From NCBI GenBank assembly GCA_041589175.1, contig JBFHWF010000010.1:1-55345 (forward strand): DNA of 55,345 nt. Reading direction: 5' to 3'. This document shows, piece by piece, positions 34,723 to 42,043 of the stretch. Within the stretch, counting starts at the first letter, position 1. Each line of letters opens with the position of its first letter. Origin of the DNA: SZUA-229 sp041589175 (GTDB lineage Bacteria > Pseudomonadota > Gammaproteobacteria > SZUA-229). Below the pieces are notes generated by a model. The model made no database searches and was not told where the DNA came from. It saw only the letters and a program-made list of their open reading frames with translations. Made by a program: the position numbers and the translations under genes.

Positions 34723-35970
34723 CTAATTACGAATATGCCCATCACCCAGCACAATATATTTCAGCGTCGTCAGGCCTTCCAGGCCCACTGGGCCACGGGC
34801 ATGCAACTTGTCGGTACTGATACCAATTTCAGCACCCAGACCATATTCGAAACCATCTGCGAAGCGGGTTGATGCGTTTACCATCACCGAGCTGGAATCA
34901 ACTTCTCGCAGGAAACGCCGTGCCAGTGTGTAGTTCTCGGTGATAATACTATCTGTATGGTGTGAACCATGGGTATTGATATGCGTCATCGCCTCGTCAA
35001 TATCATTCACCACGCGAATAGACAGGATGGCCGCAAGATACTCCGTATCCCAGTCATCTTCTGTCGCCGCCTGGCATTCAATCAGTGCGCGGGTTCGCTC
35101 ACAGCCCCTTAGCTCGACGCCCTTTTTCGCATAACGCTGGGCCAGTGCTGGCAGACACTCGGCTGCAACAGACTGATGCACCAGCAGCGTCTCCATGGCA
35201 TTACACACGCCGTAGCGATGCGTCTTGGCGTTATCAGCAATATCCACCGCCTTATTGAGATCTGCCTCGGCATCTATATATACATGACAGATTCCATCCA
35301 GATGCTTGATAACTGGCACGGTCGCTTCCCGACTAATACGTTCGATCAGCCCTTTACCGCCGCGAGGAATAATCACATCGACATGTTCACTATCGGTAAT
35401 CAGCTCTCCAACAGCGGCACGATCGGTGGTTTCAACAACCTGCACTGCCTCAGCGGGCAGGCCCGCAGCCTGCAGGCCCGACTGTATACAACGAGCAACG
35501 GCCATATTGGAGTGAATGGCTTCTGAGCCACCTCGCAAAATCGTGGCATTACCTGACTTGAGGCACAGGCCAGCGGCATCTGCTGTGACATTAGGACGGG
35601 ACTCATAGATGATTCCAATCACGCCTAAAGGAACCCGCATCTTGCCGACCTGGATACCAGAAGGCCGATAGGCCATATCCGAGATCTCACCAACCGGATC
35701 CTGCAGCGCAGCGATCTGACGTAGCCCCTCTGACATCCCCGCAATACGCGCATCATTTAACTCAAGACGATCGAGCATGGCATCATCGAGACCGTTATCA
35801 CGACCCGCCTGCAGATCTTTCTGGTTTTCAGCCTTAAGGGTTTCACTGGCCGCATCAATGGCATCGGCCATCGCCAGTAGTGCCTGATTCTTGGCCGCTG
35901 ACTCGGCCCGTGAGATAGCCACGGCAGCTGCACGAGCTTTCTGCCCTAACTGTTGCATGTATTCTTTCAT
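34723..35970 (-). CDS. proA: Gamma-glutamyl phosphate reductase ProA
   Basis: This 415-residue enzyme of the aldehyde dehydrogenase superfamily reduces gamma-glutamyl phosphate to glutamate semialdehyde in proline synthesis. Cys256 in YGVCNAMETLLVH is the catalytic thiol, and ESRPNVTADAA and ILRGGSEA are family motifs. Length and the C-terminal GPVGLEGLTTLKY block are normal. It heads the proA-nadD-rsfS-rlmH-maf-rng-yhdP run. proB is not in the window. Confidence 0.97.
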   Translation of the reverse strand: MKEYMQQLGQKARAAAVAISRAESAAKNQALLAMADAIDAASETLKAENQKDLQAGRDNGLDDAMLDRLELNDARIAGMSEGLRQIAALQDPVGEISDMAYRPSGIQVGKMRVPLGVIGIIYESRPNVTADAAGLCLKSGNATILRGGSEAIHSNMAVARCIQSGLQAAGLPAEAVQVVETTDRAAVGELITDSEHVDVIIPRGGKGLIERISREATVPVIKHLDGICHVYIDAEADLNKAVDIADNAKTHRYGVCNAMETLLVHQSVAAECLPALAQRYAKKGVELRGCERTRALIECQAATEDDWDTEYLAAILSIRVVNDIDEAMTHINTHGSHHTDSIITENYTLARRFLREVDSSSVMVNASTRFADGFEYGLGAEIGISTDKLHARGPVGLEGLTTLKYIVLGDGHIRN

Positions 35971-36111
35971 GGTGATCCAGCAAGTTTTCTACGATCGCGT
36001 ATTTTGCCATATTCTGATTGTCTGCGCAGGATGCAGGCGTAGATAAAACATCACGAAACTGAATCAGGTTATTAGCTGGGTTGCTGGCAGGCTGAAACAC
36101 CGGAAGGCACT

Positions 36112-36129
36112 GGGCCGCATGTGCGGCCC
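36112..36129 (-). repeat. GC-rich hairpin after the DUF1631 gene
   Basis: GGGCCGCA and TGCGGCCC form a perfect eight-base stem with a two-base centre, seven bases past the stop codon at 36136. There is no T-run on the minus strand, so it may slow RNA decay or be a weak terminator only. Confidence 0.4.
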
Positions 36130-36135
36130 GCTCCC

Positions 36136-38814
36136 CTAGTGTTCGATAGATTTCAGGGCTGAGCTCAGTGCATGATCGAACACGGAATGCTGCATAATCA
36201 CACCAGACAGACCCTTGTCGATTTCGTCGGCAAATTTCTCAGCGTCTTTTTCAATAACGACATTACCCAGATGATCGACAAAAACCATGGTGGCATCCTG
36301 CACCAGAATAACCGCCAGCTTGAGTCGGCGTACCGGTTTATCCTCGCCGTTATACACAATAAACCAGGCGCCTGGCGCCACACCTTCCGGCAACATGGCA
36401 ATCTTCTCACGGGCAATGACTTCCGGATCACGCTCGTCAGTAGACTCGGTCTCTTCTTCTGGCACCTCCATGGCAGACTCAGCCGAGATCGCCATTTCAT
36501 CAGCACCTTCTGCGCCTTCTGCATCTTCCGATACTGACACAGCTTCACCTTCGGGCATCTCCATGCCTGTCGTTTCGTCCTCTGCCGGCTGTTCTTCAGC
36601 AGCCCGAGCCTCCAGCTCAGCCTCATCGGGAAGATCAGTGGTGGCCATGAGGTTATCGTAGGTATCTTCCAGCTCCTGAATCACCTGATCGATGGTCTGG
36701 CGATTTTTCTTGCACTTGTCCAGCTTGTTACGTGCTGCCTGCAGAATCTCATTGTAACTAACACCCAGCTCATCGAGTTCCTGCTGACTATTCAGCGGCT
36801 GTACGCTTTCAATGATTTTCTGCAGAATCATTAACAGCTCGACCCACTCATCATTGGCTTTACCATTCGCCATATAGTGGTTGAACATCATGCTCGGCCA
36901 GACTTTTAACACCAGCGTGCGAATACCCAGCGGCAGTTCCCTGCCGATGGTGATCTTACGAATTTCCTGTAAAACGATGCCCTTGGCATGGGCCATTTTT
37001 ACCGCTTTCTGCGAGCGTGCTTCTGTCTCACGCGCTTTACGATAAATTTCTTCGGTAAGAGTATTGAGCTCATCTAGTGCAATCTTAAAGGCGACAATAT
37101 CCTCACCATAATCGTGCAACAGCTTGCGCACGATCTGCTCAATCTCGATATATATGGGATCGGTATGCTCTGAAACGCCAACACCCGCTTCGGCGATTTT
37201 ATCCAGTAACTGTCGAGCTGGATGCTGGTCATCAACAAAGAACTCGGAATCGAGCATTGCTGCTTTAATAACGGGAATCTGCAGACTGAGGAGTAAGGTT
37301 TTGATCTCATCAGTAATGCTTTCTTCATCGATAATCGCGTCGAAAATAAGCTTGATGAAATCAATGGTTTTTTCAGAAACCTGGTTAACCGCCTTGGTTA
37401 CCGCACCACCTTCAGATTCACCGATACTCGACAGCACGGCCTTTTTAATCTGGTTAGCATCAAATACCAGTGGCGTCTGACTGATATCTTCTGGTGCCTC
37501 CTGCAGATCGGTCAGCGCAGTCATCACCTGCTGGTGTGAATAATAGTTATCACTACCCCCCGACACCATATCGGAATGGGTCCCACCCACGAAGCTTTCT
37601 ATACTTTGCCTTACATGGGATACGGGCATACCTGCAGATGTTGCCTGACCTGACGGGCCTGTTGGGACGGTCTCTGGTCCAGCCGGTGCCGCACCAGGTG
37701 CAGCAGCTGGCGCATTTGGGTCATAGGCAGCCGGCCCCTGGCCGAAACTCTGCATGCCACTGCCAAAGGCTCGACGAGGAGCAGCTGAGCCATAGCCACC
37801 ACCGCCCTGCATCGGCGCGCCACCCTGCCCAGGAGGCGCACCCGCGGGCATACCCATACCGGCAGGGCCACCAGGGTAGCCACCACCCATAGGGGGCTGA
37901 CCACCGGGCATACCCCCACCCATAGAGGGAGGTGCGCCAGCACCGCCCATGGGTGGCTGACCCGGCGCACCTGCAGGCGCGCCGGACGCGTACCCCGAGT
38001 ATCCTCGTATACCACTACCAAAAGCACGTCGCCCCCCTGGGGGAACAGGAGGTGGTGGCGGTGCCTGAGGATCGAGTTCCTCACCACCACCTTCTTCACC
38101 ATAGTCGCCTTCATAGTGAGGTATATCTGCACTGAATTCGATTTCTGGCAGAATGCCATTCTCAATAAGCATGTTATTGAGTGAGCCATATAGCTCACCC
38201 AGCTTGCTGATAAAGGTCTGCCCAAAAAAGCGATACACCACGAGTCGGTCTTTATCGATCAGATCCGTCTTGTCCACAGACTCATGCATGGCATCACAGA
38301 GTATTCTGGGTTCCAGCGCCCCGCCGTGGAAGATATGGTCGTTATACTGAGCAAGCTCCCTGAGTCGCTTGATCAGATGATCAATCGCTTCTCGGTGATC
38401 ACCCGCAGCCTTACCGCTCATGGAATTGAGGGTCACCATTTCATCCATTTCAGTCTGCTCAACCAGACTCAGTCCGCCGGAGGGCTGCTTGCTCTTTTTC
38501 TTTTCGGGAAGTTTATCCAGTTCAGACACTGGCTGTAGATAAAAGCTGAGTTCATCGACAAAGCTCTGCTGAATCGACTGCTTATTGGCTCGCAGTGCAT
38601 TCATAGCCTCAAACATGCGATTCTGCTCCGCTGTACTACTGGCACTCTGGGCAGAATCAAATAAGTCTTCATCGGCTTTTTTGAAGAGCTCTTCCAGCTT
38701 ACCCGCTACAAACTCTTCCAGCTGGCTCAGAATATAATCTACCAGCTCAATATAGTACCTTGGCTGCTCTTCAGCCCCTTCGGTATTCGGCTTTTCGTTA
38801 TCAGTATCACTCAC
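36136..38814 (-). CDS. DUF1631-family protein with Pro/Gly-rich linker
   Basis: The protein has 892 residues and no membrane segment. A mostly helical N-terminal third (1-235) is followed by a low-complexity Gly/Pro/Ala/Met-rich linker (about 238-395) and a large helical C-terminal part. A Glu-rich acidic stretch lies near residues 745-800. It ends with a domain containing APGAWFIVYNGEDKPVRRLKL and VFVDHLGNVVIEKD, as in other DUF1631 proteins, which resembles a PilZ-like barrel. The heptapeptide RRAFGSG occurs twice in the linker (residues 262-268 and 347-353), coded differently each time. The gene follows a PilZ protein by 65 bases. The function is unknown; a link to c-di-GMP is inferred from this neighbour only. 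Confidence 0.85.
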   Translation of the reverse strand: MSDTDNEKPNTEGAEEQPRYYIELVDYILSQLEEFVAGKLEELFKKADEDLFDSAQSASSTAEQNRMFEAMNALRANKQSIQQSFVDELSFYLQPVSELDKLPEKKKSKQPSGGLSLVEQTEMDEMVTLNSMSGKAAGDHREAIDHLIKRLRELAQYNDHIFHGGALEPRILCDAMHESVDKTDLIDKDRLVVYRFFGQTFISKLGELYGSLNNMLIENGILPEIEFSADIPHYEGDYGEEGGGEELDPQAPPPPPVPPGGRRAFGSGIRGYSGYASGAPAGAPGQPPMGGAGAPPSMGGGMPGGQPPMGGGYPGGPAGMGMPAGAPPGQGGAPMQGGGGYGSAAPRRAFGSGMQSFGQGPAAYDPNAPAAAPGAAPAGPETVPTGPSGQATSAGMPVSHVRQSIESFVGGTHSDMVSGGSDNYYSHQQVMTALTDLQEAPEDISQTPLVFDANQIKKAVLSSIGESEGGAVTKAVNQVSEKTIDFIKLIFDAIIDEESITDEIKTLLLSLQIPVIKAAMLDSEFFVDDQHPARQLLDKIAEAGVGVSEHTDPIYIEIEQIVRKLLHDYGEDIVAFKIALDELNTLTEEIYRKARETEARSQKAVKMAHAKGIVLQEIRKITIGRELPLGIRTLVLKVWPSMMFNHYMANGKANDEWVELLMILQKIIESVQPLNSQQELDELGVSYNEILQAARNKLDKCKKNRQTIDQVIQELEDTYDNLMATTDLPDEAELEARAAEEQPAEDETTGMEMPEGEAVSVSEDAEGAEGADEMAISAESAMEVPEEETESTDERDPEVIAREKIAMLPEGVAPGAWFIVYNGEDKPVRRLKLAVILVQDATMVFVDHLGNVVIEKDAEKFADEIDKGLSGVIMQHSVFDHALSSALKSIEH
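37630..38103 (-). repeat. Gly/Pro-rich low-complexity segment inside the DUF1631 gene
   Basis: This region encodes residues 238-395 with runs such as PPMGG and GGMPGG. The heptapeptide RRAFGSG is coded at 38011-38031 and again at 37756-37776 with largely different codons (4 of 7), which argues for selection on the protein motif and not for a recent DNA duplication. Confidence 0.75.
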
Positions 38815-38879
38815 CTGAAGCCATCCTCATTCTTTTTCTCGTGGTCAATGTTATCAATATCAAAGCACATTGCCCCTGA

Positions 38880-39191
38880 TTAGAAATCCTCTGCAAAATC
38901 CAGCTCGATAAATGCCAGCCCTATCCCGCCCTCTTCCTGACGGACGACAACGGCATCACTACTGGGGAAGGTATGCTTAACCGGCTCACCATTACTGGCC
39001 TCACAGACTTTTACTGTGACAACCTCACCAATAATGGGTCGACGCAGCTTGTCGAGCACGAGAAACACACCACCTTCACTGACATCCCGTGTTCTGACCA
39101 CCTGTTTTTCACCGGAGGGGAACCCCAGCTCAACTTCTATATGTAGTTCACGTCGAGGAAATTTACGCTGTTCCTTACTCACCTGTTCCAC
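38880..39191 (-). CDS. Single-domain PilZ c-di-GMP receptor
   Basis: The 103-residue protein consists of one PilZ domain. The c-di-GMP contacts are visible as RXXXR (Arg9-Arg13, in RKFPRR) and DXSXXG (Asp36-Gly41, DVSEGG), so binding is likely. The start is GTG 39191 with a nearby AGGA; a second GTG three codons later is also possible. Downstream lies the DUF1631 gene, probably in the same transcript. A candidate promoter lies at 39273-39300 with a palindrome over the -35 region. Confidence 0.92.
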   Translation of the reverse strand: MEQVSKEQRKFPRRELHIEVELGFPSGEKQVVRTRDVSEGGVFLVLDKLRRPIIGEVVTVKVCEASNGEPVKHTFPSSDAVVVRQEEGGIGLAFIELDFAEDF

Positions 39192-39272
39192 CCTATCCTG
39201 ACCCTCGTCGGGGCAGGTCTGTTAGCACCCTGCACTCGAGCATTAATGACAATTGCTATCTTAGTAACAAAA

Positions 39273-39300
39273 ATAATAGTGGGTTTTCAGGTTTTTCCAA
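39273..39300 (-). promoter_or_regulatory. Candidate promoter of the PilZ-DUF1631 operon
   Basis: Minus-strand TTGGAA (39295-39300) lies 16 bases before TATTAT (39273-39278), a five-of-six -10 match. The predicted transcript would start near 39266, about 75 bases before the PilZ start codon. Confidence 0.5.
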
Positions 39301-39308
39301 CCTGAAAA
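39284..39308. repeat. Operator-like palindrome over the PilZ promoter -35 region
   Basis: TTTTCAGGTT (39284-39293) and AACCTGAAAA (39299-39308) are perfect inverted arms of ten bases around five bases. Neither strand shows a T-run after the stem, so it is not a terminator. A second, shorter palindrome (AATTGC-AA-GCAATT) lies at 39346-39359, nearer the kinase gene. Confidence 0.6.
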
Positions 39309-39413
39309 ACATGGATTTTGATGAATAACAACCTTAAATTCAATAAATTGCAAGCAATTCCTGAAATATTTTTGAATTTCTTATCATTCAATCACAGCTG
39401 AAACCTAGCCGAA

Positions 39414-40406
39414 TTAGCTCAGAACCAGATCCAGAATCTCACGATGCGTTTCAGCTTCCAGGCGTGGCCCAAACTGACTCACAACCCGTGCTGACGCCAG
39501 ACTGGCAATATTACCTGCCTCATAGAACGAGTGTCCGTGAGTAATGCCATAAAGGAATGCACCTGCAAACATATCACCCGCGCCATTACTATCTACGGCT
39601 TTGACGTTATGGGGTGAAATTTCGATCAGATGCTCACCATCATAAAGCAATGCCCCCCTGGCTCCTCGGGTGATGGCGAACTGACGCGCAATCTGCTTGA
39701 TCGATTCCACCGCCGCATCCAGCTGATCGGTTTCCGCCCAGTTGAGTGCTTCAGCTTCATTACAGAACAGCAGATCGACTCCATCACCAATCATCTCTTT
39801 CAGACCGTCTCGGAAAAACTCCACCATCGCGGGATCAGAAAACGTCAGCGCGGTTTTTATACCGTTCTCTTCCGCAATCTTACGCGACTCGATAGCTGCG
39901 TGACGCCCGGTATTTGAGGTCACAAGATAGCCTTCGATATACAGGTATTCTGATTCAGTAATCGCCTGCTGGTGTATTTCGTCAACAGAGAAGGTCTCTG
40001 TAATCCCAAGAAAGGTATTCATTGTCCGCTCGGCATCCGGCGTCACCATCACCAGACATTTGCCCGTAATACCATCTTTGCGACCATCGCCGACATTACT
40101 ATCAACACCCGCCGCCTGTAGATCCTTAATATAAAAATCACCCAGCTCATCACTGGCAACCTTGCAGGAATAAAATGCCTGACCGCCAAAATAACTCACC
40201 GCAATAATGGTGTTTGCAGCAGAGCCGCCCGAAGCCTTCTTGCCATCAAAAGCATCCAGGTGTGACATTAGTTCGTGCTGTCGTTCTTCATCAACCAGCG
40301 TCATCACACCCTTCTCTATGCCGTAGGTTTCAAAGAAAGCATCCTCAACCTCGAACTCCATATCAACCAGGGCATTGCCCACACCATACACGTGATACTT
40401 TTTCAT
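39414..40406 (-). CDS. PfkB-family carbohydrate/adenosine kinase-like protein
   Basis: This 330-residue PfkB kinase has KASGGSAANT near residues 58-65 and the GAGD motif at 275-278, with catalytic Asp278 (NGAGDMFAGAFLYG). Such proteins are usually annotated adenosine kinase in proteobacteria because of similarity to eukaryotic enzymes; inosine, guanosine or a sugar are alternatives. It lies between the PilZ gene and holA, each with its own gap, so it may be a separate transcript. Confidence 0.88.
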   Translation of the reverse strand: MKKYHVYGVGNALVDMEFEVEDAFFETYGIEKGVMTLVDEERQHELMSHLDAFDGKKASGGSAANTIIAVSYFGGQAFYSCKVASDELGDFYIKDLQAAGVDSNVGDGRKDGITGKCLVMVTPDAERTMNTFLGITETFSVDEIHQQAITESEYLYIEGYLVTSNTGRHAAIESRKIAEENGIKTALTFSDPAMVEFFRDGLKEMIGDGVDLLFCNEAEALNWAETDQLDAAVESIKQIARQFAITRGARGALLYDGEHLIEISPHNVKAVDSNGAGDMFAGAFLYGITHGHSFYEAGNIASLASARVVSQFGPRLEAETHREILDLVLS

Positions 40407-40503
40407 AAAAACATTCTCAAAATTATTTTATTTAAACTATTGCTGAAACTTGTTAACAGTAATGCAAACGATACTTAGAGCAGATGCCATCAACAGCCTG
40501 TCT

Positions 40504-41496
40504 TTATCGAGCAATCTGTGTGCACAGCATAAACAGCTCATCCCAGGGCCTGCCAGCCTCAACACCCTTAATCACTTTATCAATTCGTGCACAGCGCTTG
40601 AGAAACAGCTTCCAGCGCCCTGCCGGGTGACGGGATAATGCTTTTCGAAGAAGTGGCTTACGTGTATCCCATACACGCAACTGGGCCATTGCCGCATCAG
40701 CCGACATGGGGCCTCCACTAATTTTGCACAATGTGCGAATTTCACGACTCAGCGCCCACAACATCAGGACAGGCTCTACACCTTCATTCCTGAGTCCACT
40801 CATCATACGAGAACAACGGATCACATCTCCGGCGATTACCGTGTCGATAAGATCATAGATGTTGTACCTGGCACTGTCTGAAACAGCTGCCGTCACCTGC
40901 TCAACGCTCAGCCTGCCTGCGCCATGCAATAGAAACAGCTTATCAATTTCCTGCGCTGCAGCGAGCAGATTACCTTCCACTCGATCCGCCAGTAACTGCA
41001 CTGCCTGCGTATCGGTACTGATACCTTTCGCCTGCAGGCGCTGACTAATCCAGCCGGGCAACTGTTCTGGCTTCACTGGCCAGCACTGAATCACAACACC
41101 CTGAGCATCCAGGGTTTTAAACCATTTGGTGTTTTTTGCACTGCCTTCCAGCTTACCACTGGTGATGATTAACACCGCATCATCGGCCGGGCGTTCGGCA
41201 TACTGCTGCAAAACCTGTGAACCGATTTTGCCTGGTTTACCCGAAGGAATTCGCAATTCGATAATGCGTTTCTCGGCAAACAGTGACAGACTATTGCCTG
41301 CATCCAGCAGTAGATTCCAGTCGAATTGCGCATCGACATCCAGTACCTCACGTTCACTGTATTGCTGCTTTCTTGCCTCAGCACGAATACGATCCGATGC
41401 TTCCATCACCTGTAGTGGTTCATCGCCACTAATAAAATAGATCGCAGCGAGGTCACCACCCAGGTGTCGTTCAAGCTGATCCGGCCTGAGCTTCAT
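40504..41496 (-). CDS. holA: DNA polymerase III subunit delta HolA
   Basis: The 330-residue clamp-loader delta subunit shows the N-terminal IYFISGDEPLQVMEASDRIRAEA pattern, a degenerate ATPase region and a C-terminal helical collar segment. It opens the beta clamp during replication. The start overlaps the lptE stop by four bases, the conserved lptE-holA arrangement downstream of leuS. Confidence 0.94.
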   Translation of the reverse strand: MKLRPDQLERHLGGDLAAIYFISGDEPLQVMEASDRIRAEARKQQYSEREVLDVDAQFDWNLLLDAGNSLSLFAEKRIIELRIPSGKPGKIGSQVLQQYAERPADDAVLIITSGKLEGSAKNTKWFKTLDAQGVVIQCWPVKPEQLPGWISQRLQAKGISTDTQAVQLLADRVEGNLLAAAQEIDKLFLLHGAGRLSVEQVTAAVSDSARYNIYDLIDTVIAGDVIRCSRMMSGLRNEGVEPVLMLWALSREIRTLCKISGGPMSADAAMAQLRVWDTRKPLLRKALSRHPAGRWKLFLKRCARIDKVIKGVEAGRPWDELFMLCTQIAR

Positions 41497-42038
41497 GGCG
41501 TTGCTTCCTGCGATTTTGCAGACTGTAATTGCAACATCAGCAGACGCACAATATCCCGTTCCATACTGCTAAATAACTGTTCTTCACCCTGCTGATTCCC
41601 CAGTACCGCTTCAGTATCGAAGATAAAGTCCCGCTCAACACTGAGTGTACTTTGCGGCAGTCTGAATTCATCCCGGGCGTTATACATCTCATAACTTAGC
41701 TGATAAATTAGCGTATATTCACGGGGACGCCCCTGAGAATCAACTGAAGTGACGCGCCGGTTTCTCGATTCGGTAAGAATACGTAATGTGGCTGCATCCT
41801 CACGGGGTTGTTTCAGCACCTCCACCCCGCTATCAGCCAGCTGCTGCCTGATACGCTGCAGCAGTGGGCTGCTGTGAGCAACCTGCACGAAGGTAGCCTG
41901 CATTGCATGGGGTAACTCATAGCTACCACGCAGTTTGAACCCACAGGCTGACAGCAAAGAAAGCGCCAGTAAGCCTGATACAAGATACAGGCCTGCTCGG
42001 GCATACTGTCTGAGTTCATGCTGCCTGATTTCAAACAT
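41493..42038 (-). CDS. lptE: LPS assembly lipoprotein LptE
   Basis: This 181-residue lipoprotein has the lipobox LLSAC, with Cys32 as the lipidation site, and the family start CGFKLRGSYELP. LptE plugs the LptD barrel and helps lipopolysaccharide reach the surface. It starts five bases after the leuS stop, so the leuS-lptE-holA order is conserved. Confidence 0.95.
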   Translation of the reverse strand: MFEIRQHELRQYARAGLYLVSGLLALSLLSACGFKLRGSYELPHAMQATFVQVAHSSPLLQRIRQQLADSGVEVLKQPREDAATLRILTESRNRRVTSVDSQGRPREYTLIYQLSYEMYNARDEFRLPQSTLSVERDFIFDTEAVLGNQQGEEQLFSSMERDIVRLLMLQLQSAKSQEATP

Positions 42039-42043
42039 CCCGT

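Noticed and set aside
36172..38538. Antisense ORFs in the DUF1631 gene
   Set aside because: The Gly/Pro-rich linker leaves the other frames open. The DUF1631 frame is far longer and ends in a recognisable domain.
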